A program made the position numbers and the translations under genes. The notes below the pieces were generated by a model, which was not told the DNA's origin, did no database searches, and saw only the letters and a program-made list of their open reading frames with translations. Positions 1 to 5,835 of a stretch of DNA of 6,843 nt are shown one piece after another. The DNA is from Halobacteriales archaeon SW_9_67_25 (lineage in GTDB: Archaea; Halobacteriota; Halobacteria; Halobacteriales; Haloarculaceae). How positions within the stretch are numbered: position 1 is the stretch's first letter; the number at the start of each line of letters is the position of its first letter. The DNA is taken from NCBI GenBank assembly GCA_003022745.1, contig PXSU01000005.1:1-6843 (forward strand). The letters are read 5' to 3'.

Positions 1-656
1 ATTACGTGGCCTTTGCGCCCGCCAGCCGGTCAGTCGAGGACCTCTCGCGGGACGCGGTGCTCTCGGCCCTGCGCGAGAAGGTCCTCTACGAGGAGGTGGC
101 CGAGTCGAGTTCCCCGCGGGCGGCCACGGTGGGTGACGGCACCGACGACGCCGACGGGGCACCCGGCGAACGCGTCGACGCCGACGGTGGCACGGTCGCA
201 CGCGAGACGACCACCGACCCAGAGGGGGCTACCGACGGGCCGAGCGGTGATTCCGGGCCGACGCCGACCGAATCGGCGGAGGCGTCGGAGTCGGCGCCAG
301 ACACGTCCGGGCCGACCGGACCCACACAGACTGGCGAGGAGTCGGACACCCGCCAGGGCGCCGACGGCTCCCCACAGACGCTGGCCGGCCACGCGGAGGA
401 CGTGGCCGGTACCGGGACGGTGCGGTTGCTCGACGACGCCCTGGGTATCCTCGCGGAGGCGACTGTCGAGGACGCCTTCGACGCCGTCGAGGCCGCCGAG
501 ACGGTACCCGACGCTGTCGTCCTCGACGGGGCGCTGACCCAGCGCGTCCTCGACGTCGCGGCACAGCGTGGCGTGCGCCAGATCGTCGCCAGCCGAACGG
601 GTGAGTTCGTCAAGCGGCCGGCGAGCGTGCGCGTGCGAACCACCGACGAGTTCTGA
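1..656 (+). CDS. dnaG: Archaeal DnaG (TOPRIM primase-like protein), 3' part
   Basis: The frame is open from the window edge, so the N-terminus, including the TOPRIM catalytic core, lies upstream. About 218 residues are visible. The first ~30 (YVAFAPASRSVEDLSRD and following, to KVLYEEV) match the region just after the TOPRIM core of haloarchaeal DnaG. Next is a low-complexity linker of about 95 residues rich in Asp, Glu, Gly, Ser, Thr and Pro. The last ~90 residues form the conserved C-terminal domain, with VLDGALTQRVLDVAAQRGV, then GEFVKRP, ending SVRVRT. In archaea DnaG has weak primase activity and is a stable subunit of the RNA exosome, contacting the Csl4 cap and favouring poly(A)-rich RNA; that is family knowledge. 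The GTG at position 6 is not the start, because the frame and the homology continue upstream of it. The gene is convergent with cheF, 34 bases apart. Family assignment is firm. Confidence 0.93.
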   Translation, partial: YVAFAPASRSVEDLSRDAVLSALREKVLYEEVAESSSPRAATVGDGTDDADGAPGERVDADGGTVARETTTDPEGATDGPSGDSGPTPTESAEASESAPDTSGPTGPTQTGEESDTRQGADGSPQTLAGHAEDVAGTGTVRLLDDALGILAEATVEDAFDAVEAAETVPDAVVLDGALTQRVLDVAAQRGVRQIVASRTGEFVKRPASVRVRTTDEF

Positions 657-690
657 GCGCTGTCCGTGGCACTCTTCGACGCGGCCGCGC

Positions 691-1401
691 TTACTCCTCG
701 TCGGTCGCCTCGCTGGCGATGTGGCGCCCGCGTGCCTTGAGTTCGACCTCACGGCGGGTACGCTGCTCTTCGAGAATCCCCTCCTCGGTGAGTCCGTCGA
801 AAATCCCCTCGACGGTGTCGACGTCTATCCCGACGAACTCCGGGATCTGGAACGGCGAGACGCCCGAGTACAGCGCCATCAGTACCTCGCTCTCCTGCTC
901 GCTGAGATCGACGTCGGTCGTGTTCTTCTCCTCGCCCCTCCGGAGCAGCGAGGCCAGCACCGTCACCTGCCGGCCCACACCCGAGACGTGTGTCTCCACC
1001 GCGGTCGCTTCCTGTGTGTGGCTGACCTCGGCGACCGTGCGCGTCTCGCCCATCACTTCGGTTTCGGTGGTCTCGACCGTGCCGACCTCGTCGATTTCGA
1101 CCTCAACGAACTGACCCGAGGTGAGCGCCAGTGCGACCGACGCCTCCTCGATTTTCAGCTGCCCCTTCTCCCAGCCGGTGTCGCGGACGACTCCCCCCTC
1201 GACGGCGAGGTGTTCCACGTCCCCGCCCGTCTTCAGGGTAATGTAGTTCGAGACTTTCGCGAGCGGTTTCGCTGCGTCCTGGCGGGACGTAATGGACTGC
1301 ACCGACGCGAGCGGGATGGTGCGCTTGCCCTCGTTACTCGCGAGTACCAGCCGCTTGTTCGAGAGGAGGATGCGCCCGCCGATCCACTCCAGGTCGGGCA
1401 C
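691..1401 (-). CDS. cheF: CheF-type archaeal taxis adaptor protein, apparently shortened
   Basis: 236 residues from a GTG at 1401. CheF (CheF-arch family) is an archaeal protein linking the bacterial-type chemotaxis machinery (CheY, CheD, CheC) to the archaellum motor. Family-like blocks are GRILLSNKRLVLAS (9-22), a central AVEGGVVRD...WEKG block (66-80), VGTVETTETEVMGETRTVAEVSH (106-128) and a C-terminal helical, winged-helix-like domain (164-229) with LSEQESEVLMALYSG and FDGLTEEGILEE...RREV. It is shorter than the roughly 270-290 residues I expect. The shortage seems to fall near residues 58-66, where the first beta-rich module passes abruptly into the AVEGGVV block. The start is constrained: the same frame meets a TGA at 1425-1423 only eight codons upstream, and that TGA ends the preceding gene. 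No clear Shine-Dalgarno is seen, so translation may be coupled to that gene. The stop is TAA. No archaellum or che genes are visible here, so this may be a paralogue away from the main che cluster. Family is confident; function in taxis is inferred. Confidence 0.83.
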   Translation of the reverse strand: MPDLEWIGGRILLSNKRLVLASNEGKRTIPLASVQSITSRQDAAKPLAKVSNYITLKTGGDVEHLAVEGGVVRDTGWEKGQLKIEEASVALALTSGQFVEVEIDEVGTVETTETEVMGETRTVAEVSHTQEATAVETHVSGVGRQVTVLASLLRRGEEKNTTDVDLSEQESEVLMALYSGVSPFQIPEFVGIDVDTVEGIFDGLTEEGILEEQRTRREVELKARGRHIASEATDEE

Positions 1402-1422
1402 CTTCCGGCCCCGGAAGACCGG

Positions 1423-2250
1423 TCACGCCTCCTCGACGTACGCCTCCCGACACCCGGGGCACAGGTCGCCAGCACGGAGCGACGTCGCGTCGCGGTCCCA
1501 CTCCCGGCCGCAACTCGTGCAGTTCAGCCGCCCGTCCGTTCCTCTCCCGGCACCGAACGACGATGTCGGTGGACTGCCCCCTCCAGTGCCCTGCGACGAA
1601 TCACGTCGCTTTGCAGTGGACTCGGGGCGGCCGTTTTTCTTTCTTCTCGACGGATTCGCGTCTGTCGATGACGCCGAGAGGATCACCGCGCCGTCAGTAC
1701 CGGGGGCCGACAGCGGTGGACCCGTCCCGTCCGCTCTGACCCTGGTAGGCGTGTCCGCCGTCGGTCGGCCCGCGTCTGCCGAGGAATCCGAGAGGATCAC
1801 CGCGTCGTCGGTAACCTGGTCCCGTCCGGTCGAATCAGCGGCCTCCCGGTCCCGGCACCCGGCTGCGGACGCGCCGCCAGCGTCGGCTCCCTCGCTCCCC
1901 GGACTATCGCCTCGTTTCTCGCCTTCGGTCCCAAACTCGGACGCGGGAACGGCCGCGGCATCCCGGGAATCACTGTCTGTCGTGTCGGGTTCTTCCGCCG
2001 CCGCGGTCGCTGTGTCCGGTTGTCCGCTGGCACCCACTCCCTCCGTGGTGGCCGCAGTGCGTGTGTCGGCTTCGGCCGCCTGTGGTGTCAGCACTTGTTC
2101 GTTCCGGTACATCTCTGCCCGGTCGCCGCACCGTCGACAGACCTGGTACTCCCGGCAGATGAGAACCGTTCCGTTCGGACGCGTCTCCTGCCGTTCTTCG
2201 AACTCCGTGGAATCACGAACGTGGCCCAGCAGCTTGCACTGGACTCCCAT
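1423..2250 (-). CDS. Haloarchaeal DUF7093-type protein with two zinc-binding ends
   Basis: 275 residues from the ATG at 2250. The N-terminal module (about 1-55) begins MGVQCKLLGH and contains C5, H10 and C38-x2-C41, a probable zinc site. Residues about 55-240 are disordered, rich in Asp, Ala, Thr, Ser and Gly, with a short KR-rich patch near 201-216. The C-terminal zinc ribbon has C244-x2-C247 and C264-x2-C267. The arrangement (small Cys/His module, long linker, C-terminal zinc ribbon) matches a haloarchaeal protein family I recall as DUF7093; its function is unknown. The ATG at 2250 is preferred over the TTG at 2289 because a TTTATC box lies 25-30 bases before it and the conserved module begins there. 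It is the first gene of a pair with cheF (21-base gap, same frame), so the two are probably co-transcribed. The linker contains a duplicated segment (TDDAVILSDSSADA, TDGAVILSASSTDA). A regulatory or nucleic-acid-binding role is possible but not shown. Confidence 0.85.
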   Translation of the reverse strand: MGVQCKLLGHVRDSTEFEERQETRPNGTVLICREYQVCRRCGDRAEMYRNEQVLTPQAAEADTRTAATTEGVGASGQPDTATAAAEEPDTTDSDSRDAAAVPASEFGTEGEKRGDSPGSEGADAGGASAAGCRDREAADSTGRDQVTDDAVILSDSSADAGRPTADTPTRVRADGTGPPLSAPGTDGAVILSASSTDANPSRRKKNGRPESTAKRRDSSQGTGGGSPPTSSFGAGRGTDGRLNCTSCGREWDRDATSLRAGDLCPGCREAYVEEA

Positions 2251-2274
2251 ACGCAGGTGGTTGTCGCGCACGCC

Positions 2275-2280
2275 GATAAA
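2275..2280 (-). promoter_or_regulatory. TATA box for the DUF7093-cheF pair
   Basis: On the minus strand this reads TTTATC and lies 25-30 bases before the ATG at 2250, the position expected for a leaderless haloarchaeal transcript. It supports choosing the ATG at 2250. The inverted-repeat element at 2294-2397 starts 14 bases farther upstream. Confidence 0.6.
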
Positions 2281-2293
2281 TGTCGGCAAGCCG

Positions 2294-2397
2294 TCAGACG
2301 CGCGTCATACGGATTGCTGTCGTTCATTACTGGATCGACCGCAGTACGGCGTGCGGTCGACCTGAAAAATAGCGACAGCAATCCGTATCAGACGCGC
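2294..2397. repeat. Nested inverted repeat with flanking direct repeats (MITE-like)
   Basis: Outer arms are a perfect 16-bp inverted repeat: ATACGGATTGCTGTCG at 2307-2322 and its complement at 2373-2388. Inside is a second perfect 9-bp inverted repeat, TCGACCGCA at 2335-2343 and TGCGGTCGA at 2352-2360, with an 8-base loop. The outside is flanked by a direct repeat TCAGACGCGC at 2294-2303 and 2388-2397, like a target-site duplication, although the left copy is separated from the arm by GTC and the right copy shares its first T with the arm. It codes for nothing plausible. It could be a very small MITE, a mobile stem-loop, or a structured RNA/operator element between two divergent genes. Arms and repeats are seen directly; mobility is inference. 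Confidence 0.6.
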
Positions 2398-2581
2398 TAC
2401 CGGATACTCCAGAAACTCGCGGGTCATTCGGGCCTGCCGGCAGAGACTACTGGAGCGTCTCTCTCCCCGAATACCGGCGCGAGCGGACCGCTTCCCCTAC
2501 TCTGACACCGGTACGCAGACCGTCTGTAACGGGTCCCGTTTCGGCTGGAGCCGCGTCTGTCGGAGTCGGACACGCGCGACC

Positions 2582-2591
2582 AAATTTATAA
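2582..2591 (+). promoter_or_regulatory. TATA box for the membrane-protein gene
   Basis: AAATTTATAA is the most AT-rich stretch of the intergenic region. Its TTTATA core lies 25-30 bases before the ATG at 2615, as in leaderless haloarchaeal promoters. It supports that start codon. Confidence 0.7.
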
Positions 2592-2614
2592 CGCTCGACC
2601 CTCACGATACTGAT

Positions 2615-3562
2615 ATGGCAACCTCTCCCGCAACCGATGACCCCGGGAAAGAGGAATCCGCGGCCGAGGGACCCCTGACTGCTCTGTACAGACGGTACGT
2701 GGGCGAACCGGACAGCCAGCGCGACATCTACGTCGGATTCGGGGCGTTCTTCGGGGGCATCGCTCTCGGACTCGTCGGCCTCGCGCTGTTCGTCTACAGC
2801 GGACTCCAGCCATCCGGGTCGGACGTGTTCTGGCAGCTCCGCGAGGTGGCGCTCGTGTTCACGATGCTCGCGCTTCCGGCCGTCGGCGTGAGCGTCACCG
2901 TCCTCCTGCCGGTGGGACGGCGGACGATGGCCGCGAGTCTCCTCGGGGCGGCTGTCTGTCTCGCGGGGACGGCCTGGCTCACGCAGGTGTATCCGTATCA
3001 GTGGACCTCCGCCGGGAACGACGTCAGTGTCCTCAGCACCTACGCGGTCGGCGTCGTCCTCCTCGCGGCCGCGACGGGGTCGTCTCTCGTCGCACAGTAC
3101 GTCGACAGCGTGGCCCCACAGCGGACCGGTACCGCGACGGCTGGCGGCGAGGGTGGCGGTGGTCGCGACGACAGCGACGCTGGCGAGACTGTCAGCGACG
3201 AACAGGTCCAGGCGGACATCAACGAGGCCGTATCGGACTCGTCGCTCACCTGGGGCGGGGTCGAGCAGAAGTCGAACACGAAACGGCTGGAGATTGACAT
3301 GCCCGAAACCCCGGATATCGAGCGCTCCAGCGTCGAAACCGCGACCGAGACCCGGTCGGCATCCGACGACGTCGACGACGCCGTGAGCGGCCTCCGGCAG
3401 TTGCAGGGCGGCGAGCAGGAGACGGCGCGCACGGAGAGTCCCGACGACCAGGTGGCGGCACTCACCGAGTTCCGCCAGCAACGGGAGGACGAAGAGATCG
3501 AGACTGGGGTCGACGCCGACGAGGGCGTCATCGAGTCACTCCGCGAGAAGCTATTCGAGTGA
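2615..3562 (+). CDS. Four-helix membrane protein with long acidic tail (DUF7139-like)
   Basis: 315 residues. Residues 1-36 are soluble. Four hydrophobic segments follow at about 38-63, 75-98, 103-124 and 137-158, so the C-terminal half would be on the same side as the N-terminus, probably the cytoplasm. Residues about 165-300 form an acidic, low-complexity tail with a Gly/Thr-rich joint near 171-183 and two more conserved-looking pieces: VSGLRQLQGG (257-266) and DDQVAALTEFRQQREDEE (277-294). The end, VIESLREKLFE, is a short amphipathic helix candidate. I recall this type as an uncharacterised haloarchaeal family (DUF7139); it is sometimes labelled permease, but no transporter motif is visible. 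The next gene downstream is salactin, 132 bases away on the same strand with its own promoter. A membrane-anchoring or partner role for the tail is plausible but only inferred. The start is supported by the TATA box. Confidence 0.8.
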   Translation: MATSPATDDPGKEESAAEGPLTALYRRYVGEPDSQRDIYVGFGAFFGGIALGLVGLALFVYSGLQPSGSDVFWQLREVALVFTMLALPAVGVSVTVLLPVGRRTMAASLLGAAVCLAGTAWLTQVYPYQWTSAGNDVSVLSTYAVGVVLLAAATGSSLVAQYVDSVAPQRTGTATAGGEGGGGRDDSDAGETVSDEQVQADINEAVSDSSLTWGGVEQKSNTKRLEIDMPETPDIERSSVETATETRSASDDVDDAVSGLRQLQGGEQETARTESPDDQVAALTEFRQQREDEEIETGVDADEGVIESLREKLFE

Positions 3563-3663
3563 GAGCGGCTGCTGTCCCGGATTCCTGTTTCGACCGCGTC
3601 GCGCCGTACCATCGATCCAGTGGGGGCTCACAGCAGTCACTACGAGAGGTCGGAGAAGGGTAG

Positions 3664-3670
3664 ATTTTTG
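3664..3670 (+). promoter_or_regulatory. TATA-like box of the salactin gene
   Basis: ATTTTTG lies 25-31 bases before the ATG at 3695, the expected place for a leaderless haloarchaeal promoter. It is the only AT-rich stretch in the 132-base gap after the membrane-protein gene, suggesting salactin can be transcribed independently. Its right half is part of the palindrome at 3667-3685. Confidence 0.55.
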
Positions 3671-3685
3671 CGCCCCGTGCGCAAA
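3667..3685. promoter_or_regulatory. Palindromic operator candidate over the salactin promoter
   Basis: TTTGCGC and GCGCAAA form a perfect 7-bp inverted repeat separated by CCCGT. It starts within the TATA-like box and ends nine bases before the salactin ATG, so a dimeric regulator bound here would block TBP/TFB or the start site. If the transcript is leaderless the palindrome would not be in the RNA, which favours a DNA operator over an RNA hairpin. No regulator gene is identifiable from the window. Confidence 0.45.
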
Positions 3686-3694
3686 TGTGGGCGT

Positions 3695-4741
3695 ATGGCA
3701 CAGGGCCTCGACGTCGGAACGATGAACATTCTCTCGGCTAGGCAGGAAGGCGACGAGACAGTCTTCGTCCAGCAACGCAACTCCTTTGTCGAGATCGACT
3801 ACAGCGACATGGCCGAGCAGATGCTCACGCGGAGTGACGTACTGCACATCCGGAAAGACGACCAGGTCTACATCGTCGGCGACGACGCCTTGAACTTCGC
3901 GAACATCTTCAACGAGGAGACCCGGCGACCGATGCAGGCAGGCATCCTCTCGAGCGACGAGCAGTCGGCCATCCCGATGATCAAACTGATCACCGAACAG
4001 GTGGTCGGGGAGCCCCACCACCACGACGAACTGCTCTTCTTTTCGGTTCCCGCCGACCCCATCGACGCGGACGTGTCGACCCTCTACCACCAGAAGACAA
4101 TCGAGTCACTGCTGGACGACATGGGGTACAGTCCGGAACCGATCAACGAGGGGATGGCCGTGATATACTCGGAGCTGGCCAACCGGGAGTTCACCGGGCT
4201 CGGCGTCAGCTTCGGCGCCGGCATGACCAACATCTGTCTGGCCTACTACGCCGTGCCGGTGATGAAGTTCTCCATCGCGCGCGGCGGCGACTGGATCGAC
4301 GAGAAGGCCGCACAGGCGACCGGCAACCCCGTCGACAAGGTGACCTCTGTCAAGGAGGAGGACTTCGCGCTCGACTTCGAGACCGACGTCGGCGGCATCG
4401 AAGGTGCGCTCAGCATCTACTACGACAACCTGCTCGATTACGTCATCGAGAACATCATCAGCGAGGTCGACGAGGAGGACGTCGAGGAAGGTCTCGACGT
4501 GCCCGTGGTCGTGACGGGTGGGACATCGAGTCCCGACGGGTTCGAGGACCTGTTCTCCGAGCGGCTGGCCGACGCCAACCTCCCGTTCTCGATCAGCGAC
4601 GTGAGCCGCGCGGACAACCCGATGTACAGCGTCGCCCAGGGTGCGCTGGTCGCTGCGCGCTCTGAAGAGGAGCGCACCGCCGACCGGTCGGGTGAGCAGT
4701 CCCGCGACACCGGCGAGACCGGGGCCGAAACCGACGACTAG
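3695..4741 (+). CDS. Salactin, haloarchaeal actin homologue
   Basis: 348 residues from the ATG at 3695. Salactin is an actin-superfamily protein described from Halobacterium salinarum that forms dynamically unstable filaments growing from cell poles. Actin-fold landmarks are the phosphate-1 loop LDVGTMN (5-11), a first-half core with [11 protein letters not shown] (62-72), the connect-1 region [14 protein letters not shown] (148-161), the phosphate-2 loop [10 protein letters not shown] (170-179), the adenosine motif [10 protein letters not shown] (271-280) and connect-2 [12 protein letters not shown] (311-322). The last ~25 residues are an acidic disordered tail. The phosphate-2 loop lacks the Asp found at its start in actin and MreB, with Ser172 in that place; I cannot tell whether that is family-wide. 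The ATG is preferred over the GTG at 3620 because homology begins at MAQGLDVGT and a TATA-like box lies 25-31 bases before it. It follows a membrane-protein gene and overlaps the convergent zinc-ribbon gene by four bases. Identification is confident. Confidence 0.92.
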   Translation: MAQGLDVGTMNILSARQEGDETVFVQQRNSFVEIDYSDMAEQMLTRSDVLHIRKDDQVYIVGDDALNFANIFNEETRRPMQAGILSSDEQSAIPMIKLITEQVVGEPHHHDELLFFSVPADPIDADVSTLYHQKTIESLLDDMGYSPEPINEGMAVIYSELANREFTGLGVSFGAGMTNICLAYYAVPVMKFSIARGGDWIDEKAAQATGNPVDKVTSVKEEDFALDFETDVGGIEGALSIYYDNLLDYVIENIISEVDEEDVEEGLDVPVVVTGGTSSPDGFEDLFSERLADANLPFSISDVSRADNPMYSVAQGALVAARSEEERTADRSGEQSRDTGETGAETDD

Positions 4742-5073
4742 TCACCGTCCGTTTCTTCGCTCTCGGCCTCCCGCCCGTCGCGGAGAGAGTGGCCGACAGG
4801 TACTGACTCGTCGAGACGCCCGGGATCGATCCGTGGATCCGGGTCGTCGGCTGGTGCGGTGACCACCTCGCCGTCCCTCCGGGCGGTGCGCGCCGGGGGC
4901 AACGTCCCGTCGAACCGTGCCATCACCTGCTCCCAGGACTCGGCCTCGTCCCCGTCCGAGCGGTGGGAGGTCGGCACGCCCGCGAACCCACAGGATTCGC
5001 AGACTTCGGCCGATCTGTCGGTCGCATCGACGGTGAATGTCGTGAGCGTCCCCCCACACCGTGGGCAGGGCAT
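4738..5073 (-). CDS. Small zinc-ribbon protein
   Basis: 111 residues from the ATG at 5073. A zinc ribbon fills the N-terminus: C3-x2-C6-GG and C25-x2-C28-GF, in the form CPRCGG...CESCGF. After it come a short helix, [11 protein letters not shown] (45-55), and a disordered acidic tail. No other domain is recognised; such proteins are numerous in haloarchaea and mostly uncharacterised, probably binding partners or nucleic-acid adaptors. The ATG is chosen over the in-frame TTG at 5103 because the ribbon starts immediately after it and a weak AT-rich box (5096-5101) lies 23-28 bases upstream. The gene is convergent with salactin, their stop codons sharing the tetramer CTAG at 4738-4741, and divergent from the gene starting at 5163. 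The ribbon resembles the degenerate one encoded at 5836-6042, suggesting a paralogous family here. Confidence 0.85.
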   Translation of the reverse strand: MPCPRCGGTLTTFTVDATDRSAEVCESCGFAGVPTSHRSDGDEAESWEQVMARFDGTLPPARTARRDGEVVTAPADDPDPRIDPGRLDESVPVGHSLRDGREAESEETDGD

Positions 5074-5095
5074 AGTCGTGTCTAGCGCGGATGCG

Positions 5096-5101
5096 GTAAT
5101 C
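5096..5101 (-). promoter_or_regulatory. Weak TATA-like box for the zinc-ribbon gene
   Basis: On the minus strand this reads GATTAC and lies 23-28 bases before the ATG at 5073. It is a poor match to a TATA box but is the only AT-rich stretch at the right distance. A 10-bp palindrome, CTTGGCCAAG (5105-5114), sits just upstream, midway between the two divergent promoters. Confidence 0.35.
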
Positions 5102-5130
5102 AACCTTGGCCAAGACAGGGACAGGGAACG

Positions 5131-5136
5131 AATTAT
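5131..5136 (+). promoter_or_regulatory. TATA-like box for the gene at 5163
   Basis: AATTAT lies 27-32 bases before the ATG at 5163, consistent with a leaderless transcript or one with a leader of a few bases. It favours this ATG over in-frame codons farther upstream. Confidence 0.5.
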
Positions 5137-5162
5137 GCCGCTCGCCTTCGTCTGCCCCGTTC

Positions 5163-5789
5163 ATGCCGGAGTTATCGGTCACGGAAGACCAGTACGACCG
5201 TCTCGAGGCGGTCCGCCAGGACATGGAAGAGGCGTTCGTCGACTCCTACGGACACGTCCGTCCGCAGGACGCTCTCGAGTATTTGCTCGATACGTACACG
5301 CCACCGGACGAACGGAACGACGAACGCAGTGCCTCCGACATCATCGCCACGGCGGAGTATCCCGAACTCCAGCGGGTTGCCAGCGACGTGTCGGGCGTCC
5401 CCGGCAGCGGCATCGACGCCGACGAGATGCGCGGACAGCTCCTGGCAGAACTCGGTCCCGAGGAGTTCGCCGCAACACTCCGGGCAGGACCGGACGCCGC
5501 CGACGAGTCGTCCCCGAACGACACCGGGGAGTCCTCCTCGGGGGACGTCGAGGAGTCGTCTCCGGCTGACGGGGCCACCGGGGAGGGCAACAGTCCGGGT
5601 GTTCCGGATGGGACGGCTGGCGGCAACGGCAATCCCCTCTCGGCGGCAAACCGGCTGCTCGACGAGCACGACGACAAGTGGCGCGAGGGCACGGGCGATA
5701 CGCCCTACGAGGTCGAGTTGCCCGACGGCTCGACCGAACCGGTGCGGACGAAAGACGACGTGCGGCACCTCCTCTTTCGCCACTACTGA
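5163..5789 (+). CDS. Hypothetical two-domain acidic protein
   Basis: 208 residues from the ATG at 5163; I do not recognise a named family. The N-terminal module (1-45), beginning MPELSVTEDQYDRLEAVRQD and ending RPQDALEYLLDTY, is helical and resembles the short N-terminal modules of haloarchaeal proteins that start LSVTEEQ. A second helical stretch, IIATAEYPELQRVASDV (60-76) and DADEMRGQLLAELGPEEFAATLR (85-107), follows. Residues about 108-155 are a Ser/Asp/Glu/Gly-rich linker with repeated ESSP/GESSSG pieces. The C-terminal module (157-208) has NPLSAANRLLDEHDDKWREG and ends DDVRHLLFRHY, likely a small folded domain. No catalytic motif, signal peptide or membrane segment is visible. The gene is divergent from a zinc-ribbon gene, with 89 bases between the starts, so the two may share regulation. 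Coding status is clear from composition and codon use. Confidence 0.83.
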   Translation: MPELSVTEDQYDRLEAVRQDMEEAFVDSYGHVRPQDALEYLLDTYTPPDERNDERSASDIIATAEYPELQRVASDVSGVPGSGIDADEMRGQLLAELGPEEFAATLRAGPDAADESSPNDTGESSSGDVEESSPADGATGEGNSPGVPDGTAGGNGNPLSAANRLLDEHDDKWREGTGDTPYEVELPDGSTEPVRTKDDVRHLLFRHY

Positions 5790-5792
5790 CTG

Positions 5793-5821
5793 CCGGGCAA
5801 GCGAGCGATCTCGACGCCCGG
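5793..5821. terminator. Possible bidirectional terminator hairpin
   Basis: In the 46-base gap after the gene ending at 5789, CCGGGC (5793-5798) pairs with GCCCGG (5816-5821), enclosing an inner stem CGAG/CTCG (5802-5805, 5810-5813) with a CGAT loop. It lies between convergent reading frames. There is only a short T-rich stretch (TCTTT) on the + side, so termination is uncertain. Confidence 0.3.
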
Positions 5822-5835
5822 GTGGCGCGCGTCTT

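Larger units (their letters stand above)
2251..2614. other. Divergent intergenic region between the DUF7093 and membrane-protein genes
   Basis: No gene is supported in these 364 bases. They hold the TATA box of the minus-strand pair at 2275-2280, the inverted-repeat element at 2294-2397, then about 185 bases of GC-rich sequence in which I see no clear structure, and finally the TATA box of the membrane-protein gene at 2582-2591. Overlapping ORFs here lack haloarchaeal composition and run antisense into real genes. Confidence 0.7.

Noticed and set aside
680..689. Palindrome CGCGGCCGCG between dnaG and cheF
   Set aside because: A fully GC palindrome of this length is expected by chance in such GC-rich DNA, has no loop and no T-rich tract to act as a terminator.
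568..1671. Long + strand open frame of 367 codons
   Set aside because: It lies opposite cheF and the DUF7093-type gene; its translation is rich in Arg, Leu and Pro, not acidic, and matches the pattern of an antisense shadow in GC-rich DNA.
2251..2289. Extension of the DUF7093-type protein to a TTG at 2289
   Set aside because: The extension would include the TATA box itself; the conserved Cys/His module begins at the ATG at 2250.
2020..2505. + strand open frame crossing the divergent intergenic region
   Set aside because: It runs through the TATA box, the start of the minus-strand gene and the inverted repeat; its composition is not haloarchaeal.
2447..3481. Long minus-strand open frame of 344 codons
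   Set aside because: It is antisense to the membrane-protein gene, which has a promoter, membrane helices and haloarchaeal composition; the minus frame is Arg/His-rich and has none of these.
3620..3694. Extension of salactin to an upstream GTG, adding 25 residues
   Set aside because: The added sequence is basic and unlike the family, and the promoter and homology both point to the ATG at 3695.
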